Shown: positions 52,968 through 62,151 of the stretch, in pieces
Layout: each line of letters begins with the position of its first letter
Position numbering within the stretch: position 1 is the stretch's first letter
DNA from: an uncultured Anaerofilum sp.
GTDB lineage: Bacteria; Bacillota; Clostridia; Oscillospirales; Ruminococcaceae
DNA: 64,000 nucleotides
Direction of reading: 5' to 3'
Assembly: GCA_944385935.1 (NCBI GenBank)
Contig: CALWZC010000011.1
Location: forward strand, 47,821-111,820
Made by a program: the position numbers and the translations under genes
The notes under the pieces: model-generated
Seen by the model: the letters and a program-made list of their open reading frames with translations, nothing else
The model's database searches: none
What the model was told of the DNA's origin: nothing

Positions 52968-53667
52968 TATACTAAAGGGATTTCTTTGGAAGGAAGGCGG
53001 CTCGGTGGCAATTCCTGATTGGGATATGCCACAAGAGCCAGTCCAGCAAGAGCCGGATGAATTTGGGTTTATAGAGCAGCTTCCTATTACGGAGCAGCCA
53101 GAACCCGAGCCGGAACCTGAGCCAGAACCCGAACCGGAACCACTAACAGAGGAAGAGCTGCGGGAGTTGTATCGCCCACAATGGGAAGAAATGATTGCTG
53201 CTGCTCAACAAAAGGCATATGACGAAACAGCTGCTGCCTATAAACAACGGCTGGAGCAATGTGTAGCTCAGATGAATCAGTTTTTGCAAAATGGTCAACA
53301 GCAGTATGAAGAGTTTGTGCAAGAGTATGCTTCACAACTCAAATACCTCGCAGTGGATATTGCAAAAAAATGGGTTGGCGAGAGCATAGAACAGCAACAA
53401 TCTCTGCTGGAACCCATGGTGATGCAGACAGTGGGCCAAGTGAAGGAAGCAAAATGGATGAAAGTAGAACTTTCGGACAAAATGCAACAATTGGCAGAGC
53501 AAATCCAAAAGGAATTGGAAAAGTCGGAATTTTCGGGGAAAGCACAAGTAATTTTAACAAATACTGACCCCACAAATTGTATTGTACATACAGATGCAGG
53601 GGACATAGATGCCTCTATAGAAACACAAGCAGAAAACCTTCGCAAAGCATTTAAAACTGAAGAATGA
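52960..53667 (+). CDS. fliH: Flagellar assembly protein FliH
   Basis: A 235-residue regulator and stator of the export ATPase FliI. The start is probably TTG at 52960: it has GAGGAGG at 52944-52950, and the resulting DILKGF sequence resembles the I-I-K-S beginning of FliH proteins. A GTG at 53005 is the alternative. Residues 46-60 are an alternating Pro-Glu repeat. A helical coiled region and the conserved LAVDIAKKWVG segment follow. The C-terminus is of the V-ATPase E-subunit type. Confidence 0.88.
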   Translation: MPDILKGFLWKEGGSVAIPDWDMPQEPVQQEPDEFGFIEQLPITEQPEPEPEPEPEPEPEPLTEEELRELYRPQWEEMIAAAQQKAYDETAAAYKQRLEQCVAQMNQFLQNGQQQYEEFVQEYASQLKYLAVDIAKKWVGESIEQQQSLLEPMVMQTVGQVKEAKWMKVELSDKMQQLAEQIQKELEKSEFSGKAQVILTNTDPTNCIVHTDAGDIDASIETQAENLRKAFKTEE

Positions 53668-53683
53668 TGGGAGGGAGAACCCA

Positions 53684-55012
53684 ATGCAGAACAGTAAAAA
53701 TGATTTGTTCCAAGTGAATCATTGCAGAGAAATTCTTGCAACACAAGATTTTTACACTCGCAAAGGTCGCATCAATAAGGTCGTTGGAATGACCATTGAA
53801 GCCACTGGATTGGTGTGTAGCATTGGGGATGTCTGCCTGATTACCCCCGAACGAGGCGGAAATGTTATTGAAGCCGAGGTAGTGGGAGTAGAATCTGACC
53901 ATGTATTCTTAATGCCTTATCGAGATACGGATGGTATTGGATACGGTTGCCAAGTGGTAAACACAGGAAACCGTATGACTGTACGGGTATCAGAAGATAT
54001 GGTAGGACGCACCATTGATGCATTGGGGCAGCCGCTGGATGGTGGCCCACCCATTGATAAAGGGAAGCCCATGCCGGTAGATAATGCGCCACCCAACCCC
54101 ATGGAGCGACCACCCATTACAGAAGTTATCGAAATGGGCGTAAAGGCCATTGATGGACTTATGACCATAGGCAAAGGACAGCGTATGGGAATTTTTGCCG
54201 GAAGCGGAGTAGGTAAAAGTACACTGATGGGTATGATTGCGCGAAACGTAAAGGCAGACATCAATGTGATTGCTCTGGTGGGAGAGCGTGGCCGTGAGGT
54301 TGTGGAGTTTATAGAAAGAGATTTAGGAGAAGAAGGAAAACGCCGCTCGGTTCTTGTGGTGGCTACTTCTGACCAGCCAGCTTTGATGCGCCACAAATGT
54401 GCTCAAACAGCTACCGCCATTGCGGAGTATTTCCAGCAGCAAGGCAAGGATGTTTTGCTGATGATGGACTCCCTAACACGATTCTGTATGGCGCAACGCG
54501 AGATTGGTCTGGCAACAGGAGAAGCTCCAGTTGCTAGAGGATATACCCCCTCTATCTATTCGGCCTTGCCAAAATTGTTGGAACGGTCTGGAAATTTCAA
54601 ACGTGGCTCTATCACAGGAATTTATACAGTTCTTGTGGAAGGTGATGACACCAACGAACCAATTGCGGATACTGTGCGTAGTATTATTGACGGACATATC
54701 TTCCTATCCAGAAAGATAGCCTCTCGCAATCATTACCCTGCTATTGATGTACTAAACAGCCTGAGTCGTTTGATGAATGGAATTGCAGATCCTCAGCACA
54801 AGGAAGCAGCCGGAAAAATGCGAAACATGATGTCGGTATATCGAGATAATGAAGATTTGATTTCCATTGGTGCTTATAAAGCAGGTTCAAATCCTGTTGT
54901 AGATGGTGCAGTAATGCACCAAAAGAAGATTAACCAGTTTTTGCAGCAAAGAGTGGATGAAAAGTTCGATTTTGCCCAGATGTTGACAGAGCTAAAAAAG
55001 GCTGTGAACTAA
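53684..55012 (+). CDS. fliI: Flagellum-specific ATP synthase FliI
   Basis: A 442-residue export ATPase related to F1-beta. Walker A is FAGSGVGKSTLMG, Walker B is VLLMMDSLTRF with the catalytic glutamate in GERGREVVEF. The N-terminal barrel domain begins after about 20 residues (GRINKVVGMTIEATG). It drives unfolding of export substrates with FliH and FliJ. ATG at 53684 with GGGAGGGAG. Confidence 0.97.
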   Translation: MQNSKNDLFQVNHCREILATQDFYTRKGRINKVVGMTIEATGLVCSIGDVCLITPERGGNVIEAEVVGVESDHVFLMPYRDTDGIGYGCQVVNTGNRMTVRVSEDMVGRTIDALGQPLDGGPPIDKGKPMPVDNAPPNPMERPPITEVIEMGVKAIDGLMTIGKGQRMGIFAGSGVGKSTLMGMIARNVKADINVIALVGERGREVVEFIERDLGEEGKRRSVLVVATSDQPALMRHKCAQTATAIAEYFQQQGKDVLLMMDSLTRFCMAQREIGLATGEAPVARGYTPSIYSALPKLLERSGNFKRGSITGIYTVLVEGDDTNEPIADTVRSIIDGHIFLSRKIASRNHYPAIDVLNSLSRLMNGIADPQHKEAAGKMRNMMSVYRDNEDLISIGAYKAGSNPVVDGAVMHQKKINQFLQQRVDEKFDFAQMLTELKKAVN

Positions 55013-55072
55013 AAGCCATATAGATAGCAGTAAACTTGTAAAGTTTGTTTTCTGTAAAAAGGACTTACCTGT

Positions 55073-55504
55073 ATGAAAAAGTTTGAATTTTCTCTAAAAA
55101 AGTTACAGCGTTATAAACAGCAAATTTTAGACAGAGAAAAGGGTATTTTGGCAGGACTGCAAAAAACAAAGCAGCAACTAGAACAACAAATAGAGGAGTT
55201 AGAACGATTTCGTGCAGAAAAGACACAGCAACTAAACGATAAGCAAAAAAAGGGAATGTCTTCTGCAGAACTGGCAGGTTATCGATTTTTTCAAGATAAT
55301 ATCCGCCATCAAATTGCTGGATTACAGCAACAGTTAAAGGAACTACAAGTTCAACTGGATGCACAAATAGAAATTGTGATGAAAGCATCACAGGAAATGA
55401 AAAGTATTGATAAGCTGGAAGAAAAGCAGCTTGAGGAATATAAACTGGAAGTTTCTCGTGCACAAAGTGAGGAAATATCAGAGTTTATTACCATGAAATT
55501 ATAA
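55073..55504 (+). CDS. fliJ: Flagellar export protein FliJ
   Basis: A 143-residue, fully helical two-stranded coiled-coil protein (FSLKKLQRYKQQILDREKG), the stalk of the FliI ring. The pattern and position after fliI are typical. The 60-bp gap before it has no promoter-like element. Confidence 0.92.
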   Translation: MKKFEFSLKKLQRYKQQILDREKGILAGLQKTKQQLEQQIEELERFRAEKTQQLNDKQKKGMSSAELAGYRFFQDNIRHQIAGLQQQLKELQVQLDAQIEIVMKASQEMKSIDKLEEKQLEEYKLEVSRAQSEEISEFITMKL

Positions 55505-55532
55505 AATAATCCATTGAAAGGAGGTGAAAAAG

Positions 55533-56825
55533 ATGCAAATGAAGGTAGGAAGTCAATTTAATGGAAAGCAGCTAGGCATGCAGGCGAAGAAGCAAGAAAA
55601 GCCAAAAACAGACGCCTTTGCTCAGGTGATAGACCAAATGGCTCAGTCTGTGAACAAGCCACAATCTGTGCAGAACAACCAGTCTAGCTTTGAAAAGGTA
55701 GAATCTCAAGTGCCTGATTCGAAAGATAAAGATTGGACAAAGCTTCAAGAAATTGCCGTTTCAATGACAGCAGTTCAAGTACCAACAGACTTGTTGCAAA
55801 AGTTACCTCAAGAACTTTTGGAGGGTGTAAGTTTGGAGATGTTGGAAGAAATTTCGGCACTTCAGACACAGCAACCAGAAATGGTACAGCAAATTTTTGC
55901 ACAGTTGGGTATGGAAAACCAGCAAGCAGTGCTATCAGAAGGGCTGGAAGTACCACAAACAGCAGTGCCATTGGATGTAGCTGTATTAGACAGTGGAGTG
56001 GTCAAAGAACAAACACAGTTGAATCAGCAAGGAAACCTTTTCTCCGAGATTTCTAAATCCCTTTCTGAAGTCCAGCAAAAGGAAACAGAAACATTTGTGA
56101 CATTGCAAAATGTTGGAATGGAGGCCTCTCAGCAGGATACACAGACACAAGAGTTTGAACTGAGCCGTTCCTTCCGAGATGCAGTAGCCTTGGTGAAACA
56201 GCAAGCCCAACAGAAACAGCAGGATAGCAGTGAAGCAGAGCCTTTGGATGTGGATGCGTTGCAGATGCATGCCAATGCACAACGTCCCCAATTAGAAGGA
56301 CAGGTAAAAATGCAACAGGTGCAGGCAGACAGCAATGAGCAGCCAGTAGACTTGGCAAAGCAAATCAGCGAAAAAATGTTGCTTCATCTGGAAAAGGGCG
56401 AGCGGGAATTTACCATGAAGTTAAACCCGGAATCTCTGGGTGAAATTACGGTAAAATTGCTGCAAAAGGATGGCAAAATAACACTGTCTATCGCAGCCGC
56501 CAGTGAAACTACTGTAAAGCTGTTGAATGGCGAGATGGAAGCCTTGCGAATGGCTGTAAGACCTATGCAGGTAGAAGTTCGGCAAGCCGTTGTGCAAACA
56601 CAAGATGCAGATGGACAAAACATGCAGCAGCAAATGGATATGAGCAGCGGGCAATTTTTTGACCATTCTCAGCAAGCCCAACATCAAGCACAGCAGTTTG
56701 CAAATGGCAGAGCAAATGCAGTTCCTTTTGACTTGGAACAGATTTTAGAACAACCTGCCACTATGGAGCAAGCACAGCAAGCAGCCCAAACCATTGCAGA
56801 TAATTTGTTGGATTTGTATGTTTAA
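55533..56825 (+). CDS. fliK: Flagellar hook-length control protein FliK
   Basis: A 430-residue hook ruler. Residues 1-270 are Gln-rich, flexible and low in complexity. The C-terminal hook-length domain (about 275-375) contains LEKGEREFTMKLNPESLGEITVKL, read in part, and a VRPMQVEVRQAV segment. It switches export from hook to filament type. The ATG at 55533 follows AAAGGAGG at 55517-55524; a GTG at 55524 overlaps the ribosome site. Confidence 0.93.
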   Translation: MQMKVGSQFNGKQLGMQAKKQEKPKTDAFAQVIDQMAQSVNKPQSVQNNQSSFEKVESQVPDSKDKDWTKLQEIAVSMTAVQVPTDLLQKLPQELLEGVSLEMLEEISALQTQQPEMVQQIFAQLGMENQQAVLSEGLEVPQTAVPLDVAVLDSGVVKEQTQLNQQGNLFSEISKSLSEVQQKETETFVTLQNVGMEASQQDTQTQEFELSRSFRDAVALVKQQAQQKQQDSSEAEPLDVDALQMHANAQRPQLEGQVKMQQVQADSNEQPVDLAKQISEKMLLHLEKGEREFTMKLNPESLGEITVKLLQKDGKITLSIAAASETTVKLLNGEMEALRMAVRPMQVEVRQAVVQTQDADGQNMQQQMDMSSGQFFDHSQQAQHQAQQFANGRANAVPFDLEQILEQPATMEQAQQAAQTIADNLLDLYV

Positions 56826-56863
56826 CAAAAGATGAAAAGAATGAAAGAAAGGAGGACTATGGT

Positions 56864-57661
56864 ATGGCAGATGAAATTACCAGTGTTGGCATTACCCGTC
56901 CCGGTAGTGACCTTAACAATGGATATACCAATAAAACTGATAACAGTATCTTGGACCCTGACCAATTTTTGAATCTGCTTATCACACAGATGCAAAATCA
57001 GGATTTTATGAATCCTATGGATGACACCCAATATGTTACCCAGATGGCACAGTTTTCTAACATGCAGCAAATGCAACAAATGACAGAATACTCTCGCATG
57101 GGGTATGCCTTGTCTTTGGTGGGTAAAACTGTTACAGCCAGCCGACTCAATGCAAGCGGAGAGTTGGACACTACCACAGGTGTGGTGGAAAAGGTGTCTA
57201 TGCTCAACAATGAGTATATACTCTATGTGGATGGCAAGCAGTATAATTTGTCTCAGATTATGACTGTGCAAAGTGGTGGTAGCACCAGTGGTGATGATGG
57301 CGAAGGAGAAACAAAGCCTCCCTTTGACGCATCTAAGATTCAGGTGGAAAAAGGTGATGTTACAAGCAATAGTGCAAAAGTTTCTTGGAAAGCCCCCACT
57401 GAGGATGCAACCATTAGCAAGGGTTTGAAGTATACTGTATACTATTCTGAAACTGGCCCATTTGATAAGTTGGAAGATGTAGAAAAAGGAACCAAATTTG
57501 GTAGTGCACAGGAGAACTTCTTTGCGGAAGAAATTACAGGGCTTTCTCCTGATAAAACCTACTATATCAACATTGTGGTAGAGGATGAAAAAGGAAATAA
57601 GTCTGTGTATAAACCTGTGGAGATAAAAACCTCTAAGGAAGAGGAGAAACCTGAGGAATAA
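56864..57661 (+). CDS. flgD: Flagellar hook-capping protein FlgD with fibronectin type III domain
   Basis: A 265-residue hook scaffold. The N-terminal motif DPDQFLNLLITQMQNQDFMNP is the FlgD signature, followed by YVTQMAQFSNMQQM and a Tudor-like barrel (ALSLVGKTVTASRL). Residues about 155-255 form a fibronectin type III domain with the usual W, Y and L anchors: VSWKAPTED, LKYTVYYSE, ITGLSPDKTYYINI. This domain takes the place of the usual Ig-like insertion. Stop is 2 bp from the next gene. Confidence 0.93.
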   Translation: MADEITSVGITRPGSDLNNGYTNKTDNSILDPDQFLNLLITQMQNQDFMNPMDDTQYVTQMAQFSNMQQMQQMTEYSRMGYALSLVGKTVTASRLNASGELDTTTGVVEKVSMLNNEYILYVDGKQYNLSQIMTVQSGGSTSGDDGEGETKPPFDASKIQVEKGDVTSNSAKVSWKAPTEDATISKGLKYTVYYSETGPFDKLEDVEKGTKFGSAQENFFAEEITGLSPDKTYYINIVVEDEKGNKSVYKPVEIKTSKEEEKPEE

Positions 57662-57663
57662 TC

Positions 57664-58068
57664 ATGAATGATTTTAACATGAGGTTTTATACCCCTGTCG
57701 TCACAGGAACCCCACATATCGGCAGTGTGGGAACAGAATATAGTAAAACCCTTACCAAACAAACTGACACAACTGCTAGTTTTGAGGAGGTTTTGCGCAA
57801 GCAACTGTCCGAGAGTGAGGGAGTATCCTTTTCCAAACATGCCATTAAAAGGGCAGCAGAAAAAAATATAGAGATTTCAGCGGAGAGCCTTGAACGGCTG
57901 AACCAAGGGGTTCGGATGGCAGAGGAGAAAAATCTGGGAGATACCCTGATTATGGTAGATAAACTGGCCTTTGTGGTAAATGTACGCAATCAAACAGTGA
58001 TTACTGCCATGAAAAGCGGAGACAAAGCAAGCATTTTTACAAATATTGAGGGAACAGTAATTGTATAA
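57664..58068 (+). CDS. TIGR02530-family flagellar operon protein
   Basis: A 134-residue protein found between flgD and flgE in many Firmicutes. The conserved half begins VSFSKHAIKRAAEKNIEIS and runs to FVVNVRNQTVITAM. The family is annotated only as a flagellar operon protein; a role in hook assembly is likely from the position. The start is next to the flgD stop and has GAGGAG inside flgD. Confidence 0.88.
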   Translation: MNDFNMRFYTPVVTGTPHIGSVGTEYSKTLTKQTDTTASFEEVLRKQLSESEGVSFSKHAIKRAAEKNIEISAESLERLNQGVRMAEEKNLGDTLIMVDKLAFVVNVRNQTVITAMKSGDKASIFTNIEGTVIV

Positions 58069-58151
58069 AAACCGGACCTTGAGAGGAGGTTTTTGCTGAC
58101 CTTGAGTGACTGATAGGCAGCAGCTGTTTCCAGAAAAGAGAGGAAAAGCAA

Positions 58152-59825
58152 ATGAATAGAGCGATGTTTTCTGGTGTAGCTGGCATGAAAGCGCACCAGA
58201 CAAAAATGGACGTTATTGGTAACAATATTGCCAATGTAAACACTTACGGCTATAAAACTCAGCGTGCTATTTTTAGTGATATTTACTACCAGACTTTGCG
58301 TGCTGCATCTGCTGGTACTGCAAACCGCGGTGGTATCAATCCCTCCAGTGTTGGTTATGGTTCTTCTTTGAATGCAACCCAAGCACAGATGACCCAGTCC
58401 ACCATGCAAAATACTGGATTTGGCTTGGATGTGGCAATCAGCGGTGAAGGATTTTTGCAGGTAATGGATGCTGATGGTAACATCTTCTACACAAAGGCTG
58501 GTTTGTTGGATGTAGACTCCAACGGCTACCTGATTGATGTAAATGGTAACTTTGTTTTGGGAGCTGCTACTGGTGATGGTGACCCCTCTACCCAAAAGAT
58601 TCGTGTTAACAATTTGGGAGCTATTGAAGCAAGTCGTGCAAGTGTAACCCAAGAAATCAATGGCGTTACATATACAATTACTTCTGACAATGCCATTGAA
58701 GCTGCCAATGTAAGCCTGACTTTGACCTCCAGCGAGGCATTGCCTGGTGGACTGAAGGCAAAAGCAACTATTTCTTCCACAGGTGCTATTACTGTACAGC
58801 TAAACGCTTTTGAAAAATTCACCAGTTGGGAAGACTTGAACCAAGCTATCAATGACGCAATTACAGAGGCAAATGGTGGTGTAAAGCATAAGGCTGGTAA
58901 CTTCACCATTAGTTCCAATGACCCCGACAAGTTGACCAATGGTGGTGCTGGTTTGACTGGTGCTCAAGTAATTGGTGCAAACTTTGGTGTTGACTTTGGT
59001 AAAGCAAATGGCATGGATAACGGTGTCTTTGGTGCTGCCGGAATGATTGTGCAAAAGGTAAGTAGTGATTTTGCAGGTAGTGGAGCAGCTACCTTTTCTG
59101 CTGATTTTGATTCAGCAAAGAAACAGTGGACTATTAAGGCTACCATTGGTGGTGTGGAGTATACTGGTACTCTCGGAGAAGATACCCTTTCCAGCACCTT
59201 GTTGCTGAAGAGCGCAAATGGCGACTACATGGAAGTAAGCAATCCCGGATACAAAAAGTTTAACAGTGCTTACTTAGCTACAAATGCTGGTGCAGATGCA
59301 GATGGTGATGGTGTACCAGATAACAACGTAAACTGGGCAAATGGTAACACAGACCCCAAAGGTCAGCCAGTGACTCCCACCTTTACCCCCTCCACTCCTT
59401 CTAAGGATTTGGGACTGGGTAGCTATCCTCTGGTATTGCAGGGAGGCACCGAAGGTGGCGTAATTGGTTTGAATGAGTTGAGCATCGCCATTGGTTCTGA
59501 TGGTTCTGTAATTGCTTCTCATGCATCTGTAGGTGAGAAAGTTGTTGGAATTATTTCCTTGGCAAACTTTGCAAACCCCAACGGTTTACAGTTGGCAGGT
59601 AACAACTACTTTACCTCCAGTGCAAACTCTGGTGAACCTATCTTGTGTAAGCCCGGTGAGGATGGTACTGGTGCATTGAAGACTAGCTCTTTGGAAATGT
59701 CCAATGTTGACCTTTCCAGTGAGTTTGCAGAAATGATTACTACTCAGCGTGGATTCCAGGCAAACTCTCGTATTATTACTGTTTCGGATACAATGCTGGA
59801 AGAATTGATTAACTTGAAGCGATAA
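58152..59825 (+). CDS. flgE: Flagellar hook protein FlgE
   Basis: A 557-residue hook subunit. N-terminal MFSGVAGMKAHQTKMDVIGN is followed by NNIANVNTYGYKTQRA, the usual rod/hook motif, and the C-terminus has SSEFAEMITTQRGFQANSRI and ends in LEELINLKR. The middle is a long surface domain with many Gly, Asn and Asp. ATG at 58152 with AGAGGAAAAG. The stop is followed by two large hairpins. Confidence 0.97.
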   Translation: MNRAMFSGVAGMKAHQTKMDVIGNNIANVNTYGYKTQRAIFSDIYYQTLRAASAGTANRGGINPSSVGYGSSLNATQAQMTQSTMQNTGFGLDVAISGEGFLQVMDADGNIFYTKAGLLDVDSNGYLIDVNGNFVLGAATGDGDPSTQKIRVNNLGAIEASRASVTQEINGVTYTITSDNAIEAANVSLTLTSSEALPGGLKAKATISSTGAITVQLNAFEKFTSWEDLNQAINDAITEANGGVKHKAGNFTISSNDPDKLTNGGAGLTGAQVIGANFGVDFGKANGMDNGVFGAAGMIVQKVSSDFAGSGAATFSADFDSAKKQWTIKATIGGVEYTGTLGEDTLSSTLLLKSANGDYMEVSNPGYKKFNSAYLATNAGADADGDGVPDNNVNWANGNTDPKGQPVTPTFTPSTPSKDLGLGSYPLVLQGGTEGGVIGLNELSIAIGSDGSVIASHASVGEKVVGIISLANFANPNGLQLAGNNYFTSSANSGEPILCKPGEDGTGALKTSSLEMSNVDLSSEFAEMITTQRGFQANSRIITVSDTMLEELINLKR

Positions 59826-59833
59826 TGCTTTTA

Positions 59834-59869
59834 ACCTTGTTGGAAAAGGTATACCTTTTCCAACAAGGT
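59834..59869. repeat. 36-bp perfect palindrome after flgE
   Basis: A perfect palindrome with no spacer: the half-site is ACCTTGTTGGAAAAGGTA and the second half its exact reverse complement. It lies 9 bp after flgE. As RNA it forms a very stable hairpin. No T run follows, so it is not a plain terminator; a 3' stabilising or processing element is likely. Confidence 0.85.
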
Positions 59870-59887
59870 CCCACAGGTACAAAATTT

Positions 59888-59952
59888 TTGTGGCTGTGGA
59901 GTTAGACCTTCCCTTGTTTAGACAAAGTGAAGGTTTAGCTCCATCGCCACAA
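59888..59952. repeat. 65-bp near-perfect hairpin between flgE and flbD
   Basis: A long stem of TTGTGGC/GCCACAA (7 bp), a symmetric 3x3 internal loop, a 14-bp stem (59898-59911 with 59929-59942, two G-U pairs), a small internal loop, then TTGT/ACAA around a TTAG loop. The arms are extended and ordered enough to be unlikely by chance. Confidence 0.75.
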
Positions 59953-60033
59953 GGATGCTGGATGAGGACAGCAACTTTGTGCGAAGAAGCGATTCTGATA
60001 CCCTTTAAATCAAACAGTGTTGGAGGAAATTCT

Positions 60034-60243
60034 ATGATTTTTTTAACAAAGCTAAATGGAGAAGAGTTTGCACTGAATAGTGATTTAATTGAAACGATTG
60101 TGGAAAAGCCAGACACAACCATTCAACTGACAAACACACGGTATTTAATCGTGAAAGAATCTATGGATGAAGTTGTGAAGAAGGTAGTGGATTTCCGGCG
60201 CTCTATCCAAAATCCACAGGCTTATTTTGGAACAAGACGTTAA
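60034..60243 (+). CDS. flbD: FlbD-family flagellar protein
   Basis: A 69-residue cytoplasmic protein of the SwrD/FlbD type: MIFLTKLNGEEFALNSDLIET and EKPDTTIQLTNTRYLIVKES match the family. In Bacillus subtilis the homologue SwrD raises motor power. The ATG at 60034 follows TTGGAGGAA; the earlier in-frame ATG at 59890 would run through the hairpin region and is rejected. Next gene motA is 29 bp away. Confidence 0.93.
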   Translation: MIFLTKLNGEEFALNSDLIETIVEKPDTTIQLTNTRYLIVKESMDEVVKKVVDFRRSIQNPQAYFGTRR

Positions 60244-60272
60244 AAAATGGGGAGAAGAGGTGTTGAAGGAAC

Positions 60273-61142
60273 ATGAAGGATAAGGGCAAAAGTAAAGCAC
60301 GCATATTTGATATAAATAGTGTGTTGGGTTTAATTTTAGCGGTCTTTCTCATGGTTTTTGGTATTATCTTGACATCAACAACTGTGGATAATGTGAAAAC
60401 ATATTATGTCAATGTAAAACAGTTGGAGTCGTTCTGGGACCCACCAAGTGTGGCCATTGTTATCGGTGGTACCATTGCCAGTTTGATGATTTCGTTCCCC
60501 ATTTCTCAGTTTGCAAAAATTCCTAAGCATTTAATGGTATTGTTTACCCCTCGCAAATACAACCCAGAATTTTACATTGAGCAGCTAGTTGCTTGTGCAA
60601 AAAAAGCTCGTATCAACGGTTTGTTGGCATTGGAAGAAGATGTAAATCAGATGACAGACCCATTCCTGAAGAGTAGCTTGATGATGGTTGTAGACTCAGT
60701 AGACCCTGAAAAACTGAATGAGCAGCTGGAAGCTAGTCTGGAAAATTTGGATGAGCGTCATAACCAAGACTGTTCCTTTTATGACAAAGGTGCAGCGTTG
60801 GCACCAGCTTTCGGTATGATTGGTACCTTGATTGGTTTGATTAACATGTTGAAAGACCTACAAGATATTGAATCTGTTGGTCCCAACATGGCGGTAGCCT
60901 TGATTACTACCTTCTATGGTTCTTTGCTTGCAAATATCATATTTATGCCAATTTCCAACAAGCTGCGTGTGCGACATGAAGAAGAATATTTGTGCATGAA
61001 GATTGTTTGTGAAGGTGTAAAAGGCATACAAGCAGGCGAAAACCCCAATTTTATTGAGGAGCGACTGCTGAAGATGCTTCCTGAGTACCAGCGTGTAAAG
61101 ATGGCTAAGAAAAAGGCTGGAAAAGGGGAAGATCAAGAATAA
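60273..61142 (+). CDS. motA: Flagellar motor stator protein MotA
   Basis: A 289-residue ion-channel subunit with four spans. The first lies at about 13-33 and the next at about 50-72, around the conserved PPSVAIVIGGT. The MotA signature GAALAPAFGMIGTLIGLINML begins the third span. A cytoplasmic loop after span 2 holds the charged residues that act on FliG. It forms the stator with MotB, encoded next. Confidence 0.96.
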   Translation: MKDKGKSKARIFDINSVLGLILAVFLMVFGIILTSTTVDNVKTYYVNVKQLESFWDPPSVAIVIGGTIASLMISFPISQFAKIPKHLMVLFTPRKYNPEFYIEQLVACAKKARINGLLALEEDVNQMTDPFLKSSLMMVVDSVDPEKLNEQLEASLENLDERHNQDCSFYDKGAALAPAFGMIGTLIGLINMLKDLQDIESVGPNMAVALITTFYGSLLANIIFMPISNKLRVRHEEEYLCMKIVCEGVKGIQAGENPNFIEERLLKMLPEYQRVKMAKKKAGKGEDQE

Positions 61143-61167
61143 AAAGCATAAGGGGGAGTGAGAAAAT

Positions 61168-62097
61168 ATGGCAAGGCGTAAATCGGGCGGCGATGGCGGT
61201 GGAGAAGGCACATGGCTGAATACCTATGCGGATATGGTTACCCTTTTGCTCACATTCTTTGCTGTGCTGTTGAGTATGTCTACAGTAGACCAACAAAAAT
61301 TTGAACAATTGATTCAATCTTTTCAGATTGATACTAGTGAAACCTCATCCATGGGTGGGGCAGGTGGTGTAGGTGAGTTTGAAAGTGTTGTAAAGCCAGA
61401 AGAGGGCGAAATTCAAACCATTGATGAGTTATACCAATACCTGTCCAACTATGTAAACGAAAATCAAAAACAAGATGCTGTGTCTTTGTCTAGTCAAAAT
61501 GATATTGTGTATATTCGTTTTGATACAGATTTGTTCTTCCGTCCAAATCAGTACACCCTTTTGCCGGATAGCTATCCAATTTTGCAATTTATTGGTGAGG
61601 GCCTAAAAGGTTGTGAAGATATTATCCGTATGGTGAATATCAGTGGTCATACCGCAGATGTTCAAGTGGAAACAAATGTTTCGGACTGGAGGCTGTCTGG
61701 AGACCGTGCTGCTACGGTGGCGATTTTCTTAGAGGATGAGATGGGATTCCCGCCCAATAAAATTAAGATTGAGGGATATGGTGACCAATATCCCATAGCA
61801 GATAACTCTACAGAAGAGGGGCGCAGACAGAACCGCCGTGTAGAGCTGGTGATAATAGGCGAGGATGCTGCCTTGACTACACCAGAAATTTACCAAAGTT
61901 TACAACAATTTTATGATGAAGGTTTGTATCCCACAGAGGGAACATCTGGAGACTTGCTAGTTCCACCAAATGGTCAGTCGCAGGCAAGTTCAAGTGCTTC
62001 TTCGGATGCGGGACAGACCAGTCCAGATGCTTCGGCTCAGCCTGCCTCGGATAGTGCAGCACAAAGCGCACCACCTCAGGAGGAAACACAGCCATGA
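61168..62097 (+). CDS. motB: Flagellar motor stator protein MotB
   Basis: A 309-residue peptidoglycan-anchored stator subunit. The ion-binding aspartate is in WLNTYADMVTLLLTFFAVLL (residue about 22) in a single span. An OmpA-like domain (about 135-230) includes SGHTADVQ and NRRVELVIIG and binds the wall. The last 45 residues are Ser/Gln/Ala-rich and disordered. ATG at 61168 follows AAGGGGGAG. Confidence 0.95.
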   Translation: MARRKSGGDGGGEGTWLNTYADMVTLLLTFFAVLLSMSTVDQQKFEQLIQSFQIDTSETSSMGGAGGVGEFESVVKPEEGEIQTIDELYQYLSNYVNENQKQDAVSLSSQNDIVYIRFDTDLFFRPNQYTLLPDSYPILQFIGEGLKGCEDIIRMVNISGHTADVQVETNVSDWRLSGDRAATVAIFLEDEMGFPPNKIKIEGYGDQYPIADNSTEEGRRQNRRVELVIIGEDAALTTPEIYQSLQQFYDEGLYPTEGTSGDLLVPPNGQSQASSSASSDAGQTSPDASAQPASDSAAQSAPPQEETQP

Positions 62098-62151
62098 GGG
62101 AGTTGAGCATACTAGGAAGGAATATCCCCATAGAACAGGAGGAAAACCCAG

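Noticed and set aside
57664..58068. Frameshifted or truncated flgD/flgE fragment
   Set aside because: It matches the known TIGR02530 flagellar operon family in length and pattern and has its own start.
59890..60033. Longer N-terminus of FlbD
   Set aside because: The frame is open but would translate the hairpin region. A good ribosome site directly precedes the ATG at 60034, which matches the family start.
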